DNA of 24,474 nucleotides, from NCBI GenBank assembly GCA_017415945.1, contig JAFQDR010000162.1, positions 1-24,474 of the forward strand, in the 5' to 3' direction. The position numbers were made by a program, and so were the translations under genes. The notes beneath the pieces were generated by a model. The model had not been told where the DNA came from and ran no database searches. It saw nothing but the letters and a program-made list of their open reading frames with translations. Each line of letters opens with the position of its first letter. Position 1 is the stretch's first letter. The DNA comes from Oscillospiraceae bacterium. Lineage in GTDB: Bacteria; Bacillota_A; Clostridia; Oscillospirales; Oscillospiraceae. Below are positions 1-6,545 of the stretch, in pieces.

Positions 1-95
1 AATACCTTTCCTCGGACATTATATGTATACGCATCCTGCAGTCCACCTGAGAATGATAAAAGTGCGCTTAATGGAAAACTTTCAGATTTCTGCAT
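1..95 (-). CDS. DUF1275 (YoaK-like) membrane protein, 5' end only
   Basis: The reading frame starts at an ATG (positions 95-93, minus strand) and runs off the left edge of the window without a stop, giving 31 residues. The visible peptide contains LLSFSGGLQDAYTY followed by VRGK, which matches the first transmembrane segment of the DUF1275/YoaK family, where a small-residue helix is followed by DAYTY and a GK/GG-V-F motif. A purine-rich stretch (AAGGAAGGGG) lies about 10 bases upstream. An extended -10 element (TGCTATAAT) lies about 40 bases upstream. Members are multi-pass inner-membrane proteins of unknown function. Only the N-terminus is visible, so integrity cannot be judged. Confidence 0.7.
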   Translation of the reverse strand, partial: MQKSESFPLSALLSFSGGLQDAYTYNVRGKV

Positions 96-133
96 GAAAA
101 TGCGTCCCCTTCCTTATCAAAATTGCTTCATTG

Positions 134-142
134 ATTATAGCA
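134..142 (-). promoter_or_regulatory. Extended -10 promoter for the DUF1275 gene
   Basis: Read on the minus strand the sequence is TGCTATAAT, a consensus TATAAT with an upstream TG. It lies about 40 bases before the DUF1275 start codon. No good -35 hexamer is visible, which is tolerated with an extended -10. Confidence 0.45.
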
Positions 143-150
143 CACTTTGC

Positions 151-181
151 AAAAAAAGACAGGGGCAAATAGACCCCTGTC
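151..181 (-). terminator. Rho-independent terminator of the displaced spoIVB 3' end
   Basis: A perfect 8-bp stem (158-165 with 174-181, GACAGGGG/CCCCTGTC) is followed on the minus strand by seven T residues (157-151). It stands just beyond the stop codon of the displaced spoIVB 3' fragment. It resembles in position and sequence the terminator at 927-954 behind the functional spoIVB copy, so the duplicated segment includes the terminator. Confidence 0.85.
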
Positions 182-188
182 AGAACTT

Positions 189-311
189 TTATCCCGCCGC
201 ATCCAGCATATTCTCAATGAAAATCCCATAACCCCGGGTAGGATCGTTCTCCAGTACATGGGTCACAGCTCCAATCAGTTTCCCATCCTGAATAATCGGG
301 CTGCCGCTCAC
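189..311 (-). pseudogene. Displaced 3' fragment of spoIVB
   Basis: Read on the minus strand, this encodes the last 40 residues of a SpoIVB peptidase, from [10 protein letters not shown] through [10 protein letters not shown] to a TAA stop. It has no start codon and no upstream gene. The peptide differs from the end of the intact SpoIVB at 964 in about 5 of 40 positions. The DNA differs at many third positions and is richer in G+C, like the body of spoIVB. At 310/311 similarity to spoIVB stops abruptly. The simplest reading is that this is the original chromosomal end of spoIVB, cut off when the neighbouring block (311-1085) inserted and supplied a replacement end. A duplication followed by divergence is the alternative. 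Confidence 0.85.
283..310. repeat. Putative att core, left copy
   Basis: These 28 bases match 1058-1085 at 27 of 28 positions: CCATCCTGAATAATCGG, one mismatched base (G here, A there), then CTGCCGCTCA. Within spoIVB they encode the residues around the catalytic SGSP motif. Immediately to the right of this copy the spoIVB homology ends, which is expected of a recombination core at the edge of an integrated element. Confidence 0.6.
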
Positions 312-348
312 GAGTGATTGTCATTAGGGACAACAGTTTTTAGGCGCT

Positions 349-378
349 AAACAGCCATGCACTTCAGCATGGCTGTTT
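349..378 (-). terminator. Hairpin downstream of the XRE gene
   Basis: A perfect 12-bp stem (349-360 with 367-378, AAACAGCCATGC/GCATGGCTGTTT) has a 6-base loop. It begins 8 bases past the XRE stop codon. The downstream minus-strand sequence has only a short T-poor tail before CTAAAAACTG, so terminator strength is uncertain. Confidence 0.5.
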
Positions 379-385
379 ATGTAGA

Positions 386-778
386 TTACCTTTTATCGCT
401 CATCAAAGAAATACCTACGCAAGCAAGACCAATCCCCAACATAATCATGCCGGAATTTACAGGTAATTCATCAAGAACGGCCAAAACAGTTACCGCAATA
501 CCCATTGCCATTGCAATCGCTTTTGGTGCAATTTCCATGATTTGAGACACCTTACTTACAGGTGCTTCCGCTTCCTTTTTAATCTGCATCAGTTCCTCAA
601 CGGATACTCCAAGAATCTCCGCTAGGTTCGGAAGGGAGTTGATATCCGGGCATGACAGATCTCTCTCCCATTTGGATACAGCCTTATCTGTAACGCCCAT
701 TTTTTCAGCCAGTTCCAGCTGGGTCATACCATGCTGCTTTCTAAGTTCTGCAATCATTGTTCCAAGTGTCTTTTTCAT
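386..778 (-). CDS. Membrane-anchored XRE-family transcriptional regulator
   Basis: The protein has 130 residues. An N-terminal Cro/C1-type helix-turn-helix (about residues 7-62) includes MTQLELAEKMGVTDKAVSKW, the classic turn and recognition helix. It is followed by a short linker and two predicted transmembrane helices (about 84-104 and 108-125). HTH proteins with C-terminal membrane hairpins are common in Firmicutes and often act as repressors sensitive to membrane or small-protein signals; the signal here is unknown. The ATG has AAAGGAAA upstream and a well-formed sigma-A promoter at 818-846. The gene is the only one in the AT-richer block inserted into spoIVB, so it may be the element's own regulator. 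Confidence 0.85.
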   Translation of the reverse strand: MKKTLGTMIAELRKQHGMTQLELAEKMGVTDKAVSKWERDLSCPDINSLPNLAEILGVSVEELMQIKKEAEAPVSKVSQIMEIAPKAIAMAMGIAVTVLAVLDELPVNSGMIMLGIGLACVGISLMSDKR

Positions 779-817
779 AATTTATATTTCCTTTCGTTGG
801 TTGGATTTCATGGTTTT

Positions 818-846
818 ACTATACCGTGCACCATAAAAATACTCAA
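818..846 (-). promoter_or_regulatory. Sigma-A promoter of the XRE gene, with possible upstream operator repeats
   Basis: On the minus strand a -35 TTGAGT (846-841) is separated by 17 bases from a -10 TATAGT (823-818). Just upstream, the octamer ACTAAACT occurs twice between about 855 and 895. These could be operator half-sites for the adjacent regulator, but that is inference. Confidence 0.6.
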
Positions 847-926
847 CCGACCTGAAGTTTAGTGCGCTCTACCGTTAGTTTAGTATAAGTTGAGTTAATT
901 TTTCCTTATTTCAGCACATAAAAGCG

Positions 927-954
927 AAAAAAGACAGGAGAATTTCTTCTCCTG
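927..954 (-). terminator. Rho-independent terminator of spoIVB
   Basis: A 7-bp stem (935-941 with 948-954, CAGGAGA/TCTCCTG) is followed on the minus strand by a T run (932-927). It starts 10 bases after the spoIVB stop codon. It is homologous in layout to the terminator at 151-181. Confidence 0.85.
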
Positions 955-963
955 CCAAATGAT

Positions 964-1956
964 TCACTCTGCTGCCTCTAACATATTTTCAATGAATATG
1001 CCATAACCCCGTGTCGGATCATTTACTAAAACGTGAGTAACTGCACCCACTAACTTTCCATCCTGAATAATCGGACTGCCGCTCATACCGCATACCACGC
1101 CTCCTGTGATGTTCAGCAGCTCGGGGTCTGTGACGGTCAGCTGATACCGCTCCTCACCGCCGCTGCGGCGGATCTTATCGATGCGGATGTCATACAGCTT
1201 CGGCTCGCTGCCGTCCACGGTGGACAGGATTCGGGCTTCCCCCACCTTGGCTTCTCCTTGAGCCGCAGTCTCCATCACATCGCCGCTTACCCCGCCGCAG
1301 CTGCCGAAGATACCGTACACCGTATTCCCCGCCACAGTGCCGAACACCGCACCGGAGTCAAAGCTGCCCGTCAGCTCACCGGGGTCGCCGCTTTTCCCCT
1401 GCACCACATCCACCACGGAGGCATCAAAGGTCTTGCCCTTGGTAATGGGAATCAGGGTACCGCTTTCGGGGTCGTTGATACCGTGGCCCAGTGCCCCATA
1501 TTCTCCGCTTTTCGGGTCATAATAAGTGACAGTACCGATGCCCGCCACCTTGTCCCGCAGCCACAAGCCCAAGCGGAATTCTCCGTTTTTGTCCTGCACA
1601 GGTGAAAGCTCACAGGTGAAGGTCTTTGCCTCCCGCATAACTGTCAGAGTCAAGGTCTGTCCCTCATGCTCCCGCAGTTTTTCGGCAAATTCTTCCAAGT
1701 CGTCCACATCCTCCCCGTTCACCTTGAGGATGATGTCCCCTTCCTTCAGCCCCGCGGCCTTGGCCGGCTCCGCTGTGCCCTCCAATGTCTCCACCGAGCG
1801 GAGCTGCTCCACCAGTACACCGTCCACATCCACCTCGATGCCCACGGCGCAGCCCACGGGGATCAGCTGTGCCGCCAGTGCGGATACAGGCACCGCCGCC
1901 CCAAGCCACACAGCTGTCACCGCCGTCACCGCTGCCATTCGTATTTGTTTTTTCAA
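964..1956 (-). CDS. spoIVB: SpoIVB, sporulation serine peptidase (S55 family, PDZ-containing)
   Basis: The protein has 330 residues. It has a short signal-anchor helix (about 7-29), a PDZ domain (about 45-125, with AGLKEGDIILKVNG) and an S55 peptidase domain (about 130-330). Probable catalytic residues are His158 in ALGHGI, Asp277 in TVTDPEL and Ser292 in GMSGSP; the 15-residue Asp-Ser spacing equals that of the Bacillus enzyme (D363, S378). In Bacillus, SpoIVB is exported from the forespore and cleaves SpoIVFA, which activates pro-sigma-K processing. The start is TTG (1956-1954), chosen because GAGGGAGGG lies just upstream and MKKQIRM opens the signal anchor. The last 40 codons (964-1085) are AT-richer than the rest and appear to come from an integrated element. 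spo0A, usually next to spoIVB, lies about 11.6 kb away on the other strand. Confidence 0.95.
   Translation of the reverse strand: MKKQIRMAAVTAVTAVWLGAAVPVSALAAQLIPVGCAVGIEVDVDGVLVEQLRSVETLEGTAEPAKAAGLKEGDIILKVNGEDVDDLEEFAEKLREHEGQTLTLTVMREAKTFTCELSPVQDKNGEFRLGLWLRDKVAGIGTVTYYDPKSGEYGALGHGINDPESGTLIPITKGKTFDASVVDVVQGKSGDPGELTGSFDSGAVFGTVAGNTVYGIFGSCGGVSGDVMETAAQGEAKVGEARILSTVDGSEPKLYDIRIDKIRRSGGEERYQLTVTDPELLNITGGVVCGMSGSPIIQDGKLVGAVTHVLVNDPTRGYGIFIENMLEAAE
1058..1085. repeat. Putative att core, right copy
   Basis: This is the second copy of the 28-base core at 283-310 (27/28 identical), here inside intact spoIVB. Codon and base composition change at this point: AT-rich codons to the left, GC-rich spoIVB codons to the right. 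Confidence 0.6.
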
Positions 1957-2075
1957 AATTTTCCCTCCCTCTCATCAAGCATTGCTCATTGCCCGAGCAA
2001 TTTCAGTATGTGTGGAAGGCGCAAAATTAAAGGTGACACATCTTCACAGTGTTGGCTGAATTTTTTAAAATAAAA

Positions 2076-2253
2076 AAGCCTCCCTTTAGGCCAATGTCAT
2101 TAAGATAAGGAAATCCGTCGTAGGGGCGGACAGTATCCGCCCGAAAATAATCCAACAAAGGCTACCAATGCGGGCGGCTAATAGCCGCCCCGACGGACAT
2201 GCGCATTAACCGCACGCTTAACTGATTGACATTGCCCTTTAGGCAAGGAAGGC
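2076..2253 (-). terminator. Terminator hairpin split by a MITE-like insertion
   Basis: If 2092-2234 and one copy of the 10-bp direct repeat are removed, the flanks rejoin as GCCTCCCTTTAGGC + AAGGAAGGC. This is a hairpin with a T-rich tail on the minus strand, and it stands where a terminator for the HTH gene at 2265 would be. The uninterrupted relative of this hairpin is present at 12466-12493. Confidence 0.6.
2092..2234. mobile_element. MITE-like element with target-site duplication
   Basis: This 143-bp segment begins CAATGTCA and ends TGACATTG, an 8-bp terminal inverted repeat. It is flanked by a 10-bp direct repeat CCCTTTAGGC (2082-2091 and 2235-2244) that looks like a target-site duplication. 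It holds two internal palindromes: GGGGCGGACAGTATCCGCCC (about 2124-2143) and GGGCGGCTAATAGCCGCCC (about 2172-2190). It encodes nothing. The end sequence CCAATGTCATTAAG recurs at 24334, which indicates a family. No transposase for it is in the window. Confidence 0.65.
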
Positions 2254-2264
2254 TAATATTGTAT

Positions 2265-2774
2265 TTATTTCTTTTTCCGAGCGTTGTATTTTTCCGCATC
2301 GATGGCACCTGTGGCCAGCATACGCTCTGCCCACAGCTGCAGGGTCTCCACGGTAATGGAAATACGCTCCAGTTCCTCCTGAATGAAAATGAAATCCTCC
2401 AGCTCCTCATTGTCGATGACACCATCGGCTGTGATCTCAATGAGCCGTTCCTTTCGCTTGTTCATGGAGTTCAAAGATGCCAGCATTTCCAAAACGATCT
2501 GGGACAGGTCCTTGATCTTGACCTCGGGCACATACTGCTGCCCAATGGGACACTGGTTGGAGCAGTAATGATTGCACAGGCTGGGCCGCTTGTACTTTTC
2601 CGCCATGGTCAGCACCTCATCGGGATTGGGCATACTGCGCTCATTCTCGATTTTTTCAATGCGGTCGGCAGAGATCCATTCCAGCAGCTCGCTTGCTTTG
2701 TCACGGGTCAGGCCCATATTCTCTCGTGCTTGATGGTACATATTCTTATTCTCTTTCGTGGATACTCTGGCCAT
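2265..2774 (-). CDS. HTH-domain protein with a cysteine cluster
   Basis: The protein has 169 residues. The start is the ATG of MARVSTKENKN at 2774, preceded by GGAGG at a good distance; a longer in-frame extension upstream lacks such a site. The N-terminal third (about 5-62) is a Cro/C1-like helix-turn-helix with RIEKIENERSMPNPDEVL. It is followed by CNHYCSNQCPIG, a three-cysteine motif that could bind zinc or an iron-sulfur cluster. The C-terminal half is charged and helical (LSQIVLEMLASLNSM, EELERISITVETLQLW). I recognise this as a conserved protein of anaerobic Firmicutes without an assigned role. It is transcribed divergently from the M14 peptidase gene. Confidence 0.8.
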   Translation of the reverse strand: MARVSTKENKNMYHQARENMGLTRDKASELLEWISADRIEKIENERSMPNPDEVLTMAEKYKRPSLCNHYCSNQCPIGQQYVPEVKIKDLSQIVLEMLASLNSMNKRKERLIEITADGVIDNEELEDFIFIQEELERISITVETLQLWAERMLATGAIDAEKYNARKKK

Positions 2775-2801
2775 ACTGTTTCCTCCAACAAATTTTTTAC
2801 C

Positions 2802-2830
2802 ATTATATAAAATTTGCGGAATTTTTACAA
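2802..2830 (-). promoter_or_regulatory. Sigma-A promoter of the cysteine-cluster HTH gene
   Basis: On the minus strand the -35 is TTGTAA (2830-2825), then a 17-base spacer, then a consensus -10 TATAAT (2807-2802). The start codon is 28 bases further on. Confidence 0.7.
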
Positions 2831-2913
2831 GTGGGAGCAAACTGCGTTTGTCCTCATTTCATCACCCAATTCAGCATACACTGTATCAGACTGACTATAA
2901 TGGAGGCGTATGC

Positions 2914-4188
2914 ATGAAACTCTTGGAATATGGCTGCAGGGGCCCTCGGGTGGCTTTTTTGCAGCTGGCACTGAACCGTGCGGGGGTGGGACCCGTGGCA
3001 GCAGACGGAATCTATGACCATGACACCGCAGAGGCGGTGCGGCGGTATCAGAAGCAGGCGGGCATCCACCCCGACGGGCGGGTGGGGCGGCGTACCCATC
3101 AGGCACTGCGCCCCTATTACACGGGCTATGTGACCCATCGGGTCGGCCGCGGGGACACCCTCTACGCCATTGCCCGCAAATACCACACCTCTCTGCGGAG
3201 CTTGGAGGCAGCGAACCACATCACCAACGCCGTACATCTGCGTGTGGGAGATCTGCTGACGGTGCCTTTGGCCTTCCCCGTTGTGCCAACGGGCATCCCA
3301 TGGAGCAGCGATGTGCTGGACTGCGTGACCGAGGGCTTGGATGCCCGCTATCCCTTTCTCCGCCGCCGGGTCATCGGACGAAGCGTCATGGGCAAGCCCC
3401 TGTATGCCATGACCATGGGCAGCGGCAGACGTGCGGTGCTGTACAGCGGTACCCACCACGGCAACGAATGGATCACCGCGCCCCTTTTGCTCAAGTTCGC
3501 CGAGGAGCTGGCAGCCGCGGCAGTGCGGGAGACTGCCATATACGACCGAGATGCACGGGAGCTGCTGCAAAACACAAAATTCATCCTTGTCCCCTGCGTG
3601 AACCCCGACGGCATGGACATTGCCACAAGCTATCTGGACAGCGGCCCTACATACAACCGCGTGCGGGCCATAGGCGCGGAGTTTCCCGCCATTCCCTTCC
3701 CCGAAGGCTGGAAGGCCAATGTGCAGGGTGTGGATCTGAACCTCCAGTACCCCGCCGCATGGGAGCGGGCACGGGACATTAAGTTCGCCCAAGGCTACAC
3801 CCACCCCGCCCCACGGGACTATGTGGGCACCGAGCCCCTGACCCAGCCGGAGGCCCGCGCCATGGTGCGGCTGACGGAGCTGTGCAGTCCCGATAGGATT
3901 CTGGCGTACCACACCCAAGGTCAGGTCATTTACCCTCAATTTATGGACTTTGACCCGCCCGACAGTATGCCCATTGCATGGCGGCTGGCCGCGGCATCGG
4001 GGTATGACGTGGAGCCCACCCCACCGGAATCCGCAGCGGCGGGATATAAGGATTGGTTCATCCAGAGCTACAACCGCCCCGGCTATACCATCGAAGCGGG
4101 AAAGGGTGTCAGCCCCCTGCCCTTAGAGGACTTCGACAGCATTTACGCCACCAATCTCCCCATCATGGTACTGACTGCGGTGTTATAA
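2914..4188 (+). CDS. M14-family peptidoglycan peptidase with PG-binding and LysM domains
   Basis: The protein has 424 residues. A peptidoglycan-binding domain (about 4-66, with DGIYDHDTAEAVRRYQ) is followed by a LysM domain (about 73-118, with HRVGRGDTLYAIARKY) and a zinc carboxypeptidase domain (about 130-420). Metal ligands are visible as His182 and Glu185 in HHGNEW and His333 in YHTQG. The probable catalytic Glu is Glu394 in YTIEAGKG. The layout resembles gamma-D-glutamyl-diaminopimelate peptidase I of sporulating bacilli, which cuts peptide stems in murein. There is no signal peptide, as in some spore-associated relatives, so it may act in the mother cell/forespore or be released by lysis. 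The ATG at 2914 is chosen because of GGAGG 7 bases upstream. Confidence 0.9.
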   Translation: MKLLEYGCRGPRVAFLQLALNRAGVGPVAADGIYDHDTAEAVRRYQKQAGIHPDGRVGRRTHQALRPYYTGYVTHRVGRGDTLYAIARKYHTSLRSLEAANHITNAVHLRVGDLLTVPLAFPVVPTGIPWSSDVLDCVTEGLDARYPFLRRRVIGRSVMGKPLYAMTMGSGRRAVLYSGTHHGNEWITAPLLLKFAEELAAAAVRETAIYDRDARELLQNTKFILVPCVNPDGMDIATSYLDSGPTYNRVRAIGAEFPAIPFPEGWKANVQGVDLNLQYPAAWERARDIKFAQGYTHPAPRDYVGTEPLTQPEARAMVRLTELCSPDRILAYHTQGQVIYPQFMDFDPPDSMPIAWRLAAASGYDVEPTPPESAAAGYKDWFIQSYNRPGYTIEAGKGVSPLPLEDFDSIYATNLPIMVLTAVL

Positions 4189-4204
4189 TCACCATACCGT
4201 AGGA

Positions 4205-4300
4205 ACGCATGCCCCCCTTGCCTAAAGGGGGGTGGCTCGCCGAATGGCGAGACGGGGGGATTCCTCGCAACCTCCCGCACCGATTCAATTCCCAATGTAA
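4205..4300. repeat. Palindromic intergenic repeat of the CCTTTAGGCAAGG family
   Basis: The segment contains CCCCCCTTGCCTAAAGGGGGG, a near-perfect hairpin, followed by a second hairpin CTCGCCGAATGGCGAG. The core TTGCCTAAAGG is the reverse complement of the repeat at 2082-2252 and 12466-12493. No protein is encoded. From 4301 to 4385 I see nothing recognisable. Confidence 0.6.
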
Positions 4301-4385
4301 TGAAATGCGGCGGCAGCAAGCAGACACCCTACGCTGCAAGTATTGTCGTTCATCTTCGCAAAAGTGCCGCCTGTCTCATCGTATA

Positions 4386-4418
4386 AAAAAGCTGCCTCAC
4401 TCGGTGAGACAGCTTTTT
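4386..4418 (-). terminator. Terminator of the TAXI-TRAP operon (possibly bidirectional)
   Basis: A long stem (4386-4400 with 4404-4418, AAAAAGCTGCCTCAC/GTGAGACAGCTTTTT, one mismatch) with a 3-base loop begins 16 bases after the TRAP permease stop. It has A runs on one side and T runs on the other, so it could terminate transcription from either direction, including from the M14 gene. Confidence 0.85.
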
Positions 4419-4433
4419 GTTATATCAATTGTC

Positions 4434-6413
4434 TTATGCCGCGGCGTATTTCTGCTTTCTTCCCATGAAGAAGCTGATCACGATGATCACAGCTACGATA
4501 CCCAGACCGATCACGTCGGTCAAGGTGCCGGGAATGATCATCAGCAAGCCGCCGAAGATGGCCGGCAGACGCATAGGCATATTCAGATTGGAGGCGAAAT
4601 AGCCCATCAGTCCCATACACACACCCAGCATACCCATGCAGGAGGACAGCGTGATCTGAATGACATCCAGCACGGTAGCATCAATAAACAGCATAGCGGG
4701 ATTCATGGCAAAGATATAAGGCACGATAAAGGCCGCAATGGCCAGTTTGGTTGCCGTAATACCTGTTTTCATGGGGTTGGATTTCGCGATAGCCGCACCT
4801 GCGTAGGCCGCCAGTGCAACGGGAGGGGTAATATCCGCAACGATGCCGAAGTAGAACACGAAGAAGTGTGCGGGGATCTTATCAACACCCAAGGTGATCA
4901 GGATGGGGGCGCAGGTGGTAGCCATGATGCAGTAGTTTGCGGTGGTAGGCACGCCCATACCCAGAACGATACAGCAGATCATGGTCAGGAACAGAGCAAT
5001 AAACAGATTGTCACCGCTGATGGCAACCACGGCGGTAATGAGTTTGGATGCCAAACCCGTTACGGTAATGCAGCCTGCGATAATACCTGCCATTGCACAG
5101 GCAACCGCAACGGTGATGACACCGCGGCCGCCGGCTTCCATGGCTTCAAAGAACTTCTTGGGAGTAATACGGTTTTCCTTATCAAACAGGCTCACAAGGA
5201 TAGTCGCCACGATGGCCAGAGATGCCGAGGTCTGCATGGTGCGGGTGTTGGTAGATACCAGCCATACCAGCAGCACCAGAGGAGCCAGCAGATAAATCTT
5301 CTTAATGAGCTGACCGAACTTGGGCAGCTCCTCTCTGGGGATGCCCTTCAGCCCCAAACGCTTTGCTTCCAGATGCACGGACATGAAAATGCCGCCAAAG
5401 TACAGGAACGCAGGCAAAATTGCCATGAGGGCAACCTGTGCATAGGTGATGCCCATGTACTCTGCCATCAAGAAGGCAGCCGCACCCATAATGGGAGGCA
5501 TGATCTGACCGCCTGTGGAAGCGGAGGCTTCCACCGCAGCAGCGAACTCGGGCTTGTAGCCGGTTTTCTTCATCATGGGGATGGTAACGGAGCCTGTGGT
5601 TACGGTATTGCCAACGGAGGAACCACTGACCATGCCGCACAGCGCGGAGGAAATGACCGCAACCTTTGCGGGACCGCCGCTGGAGGCACCTGCCAGGCAG
5701 TTTGCCAGATTGATAAAGAAGTTGGAAATGCCTGTGCGCTCCAGAAACGCGCCGAAAATGGTAAACACCACGATGAACTTCGCGCAGACATTGATGGGGG
5801 TGCCCATCACGCCGCTGGTACCGTAGAACAGGGTATAGATGACACGTTCAATGGGCAGACCGATGGAGAAGGTGTACACCAGCAGGGCACCCACCACGCA
5901 CAAAATGGGCAGACCCACACAGCGGCGGCACAGCTCCATCAAGCTCACGATGCCCACCACACCAACAGCGGTGAACCAGAATGTCATCTTGGAGGCACTG
6001 GTGAGCACCATGACCAGATTCTTGTATTCCACGCAGTAGTAGAAGAAGGCCCCCGCGCCTGCCACCATCAGCAGGATATCATACCAAGGCAGAGCGTTCA
6101 CCCGCACGTGCTTCTTGCTGCGGGGGTAGTTCAGGTAACCCAGAACAATGATACAGCCCAAAAAGGCAGTCAGACGTTCTTCAATGCCCGCAACGGAGAA
6201 CAGAGTCGACCAGATGCAGTATGCCGCGAACACAGCGGAAACAGTCATAACCGCCCACTTCTGCCAGCCCTCCCAGATACGGGTATTGGACTCGCGGTCA
6301 AACTTCTTCATCATTGCGTCAACATCCGCCGCCACGTCACGGTCGGCATCATCGAAGTCTGCGGCAATGGTATTCACAGTGGTTTTGTCTTCATCCTTTT
6401 TGCGTAAGAACAT
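4434..6413 (-). CDS. TRAP transporter, fused small and large permease subunits (DctQ-DctM, TAXI type)
   Basis: The protein has 659 residues and about 15-17 hydrophobic segments after a charged cytoplasmic N-terminus (about 1-48). The middle and C-terminal parts carry the DctM signature regions: GAFLERTG, the glycine/serine-rich SGSSVGNTVTTGS, ASTGGQIMPPIMGAAAF, and MGVPTTANYCIM near residue 505. The length and the absence of a separate DctQ gene fit the fused TRAP permease family. It would import a carboxylate or similar solute using the sodium or proton gradient, after delivery by the TAXI receptor encoded upstream. Substrate cannot be read from sequence. The ATG is preceded by AGGAGG. The gene lies 132 bases behind the receptor gene, separated by a strong hairpin. 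Confidence 0.93.
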   Translation of the reverse strand: MFLRKKDEDKTTVNTIAADFDDADRDVAADVDAMMKKFDRESNTRIWEGWQKWAVMTVSAVFAAYCIWSTLFSVAGIEERLTAFLGCIIVLGYLNYPRSKKHVRVNALPWYDILLMVAGAGAFFYYCVEYKNLVMVLTSASKMTFWFTAVGVVGIVSLMELCRRCVGLPILCVVGALLVYTFSIGLPIERVIYTLFYGTSGVMGTPINVCAKFIVVFTIFGAFLERTGISNFFINLANCLAGASSGGPAKVAVISSALCGMVSGSSVGNTVTTGSVTIPMMKKTGYKPEFAAAVEASASTGGQIMPPIMGAAAFLMAEYMGITYAQVALMAILPAFLYFGGIFMSVHLEAKRLGLKGIPREELPKFGQLIKKIYLLAPLVLLVWLVSTNTRTMQTSASLAIVATILVSLFDKENRITPKKFFEAMEAGGRGVITVAVACAMAGIIAGCITVTGLASKLITAVVAISGDNLFIALFLTMICCIVLGMGVPTTANYCIMATTCAPILITLGVDKIPAHFFVFYFGIVADITPPVALAAYAGAAIAKSNPMKTGITATKLAIAAFIVPYIFAMNPAMLFIDATVLDVIQITLSSCMGMLGVCMGLMGYFASNLNMPMRLPAIFGGLLMIIPGTLTDVIGLGIVAVIIVISFFMGRKQKYAAA

Positions 6414-6473
6414 TGAAGACCCTCCTTTTGCTATTGAATGTTCAGAAAAATTTACAGTCCTATAAATGCTAAG

Positions 6474-6506
6474 GACTACGGCACCTGTTTTGAGGGTGCC
6501 GTAGTC
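6474..6506 (-). promoter_or_regulatory. Intercistronic hairpin between receptor and permease genes
   Basis: A perfect 12-bp stem (6474-6485 with 6495-6506, GACTACGGCACC/GGTGCCGTAGTC) has a 9-base loop. On the minus strand no T run follows, so it is unlikely to be a full terminator. It could protect the receptor mRNA from 3' decay or give partial read-through, favouring receptor over permease. Confidence 0.6.
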
Positions 6507-6545
6507 AGTTGTTTCAGCAGTGTTTACTTTGCGTGATGCTATAGA

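Larger units (their letters stand above)
311..1085. mobile_element. Putative small integrated element (or element remnant) in the 3' end of spoIVB
   Basis: The two core copies (283-310 and 1058-1085) are 775 bp apart. The block between them is AT-richer than the flanks. It holds one XRE regulator gene and a substitute spoIVB 3' end plus terminator (927-1085). The substitute end keeps spoIVB in frame, while the original end is stranded at 189-311. This is the usual footprint of a site-specific element that uses a gene's 3' end as its attachment site and carries a copy of that end. No integrase, relaxase or replication gene is present, so it would be a deletion remnant or a satellite mobilised by enzymes encoded elsewhere. 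Homologous import of a related spoIVB end together with the XRE gene is the main alternative. Confidence 0.55.

Noticed and set aside
311..335. The left junction of the spoIVB insertion as a copy of the MITE end (TTGTCATTAGGG versus AATGTCATTAAG)
   Set aside because: Only a short partial match, without inverted partner or target duplication.
1990..2040. A sigma-G-type promoter upstream of spoIVB
   Set aside because: A CATACTG resembling the -10 is present on the minus strand, but no convincing -35 stands at the expected distance; too weak to list.
2896..2901. A perfect TATAAT as promoter of the M14 peptidase
   Set aside because: It would start transcription at about 2908, inside or after the GGAGG ribosome site at 2902-2906, and no -35 lies at the right distance.
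4209..6407. A 732-codon open frame on the plus strand
   Set aside because: It is the antisense of the TRAP permease gene. Its translation is rich in His, Gln, Gly and Asn with no domain, and its start lies in a palindromic repeat.
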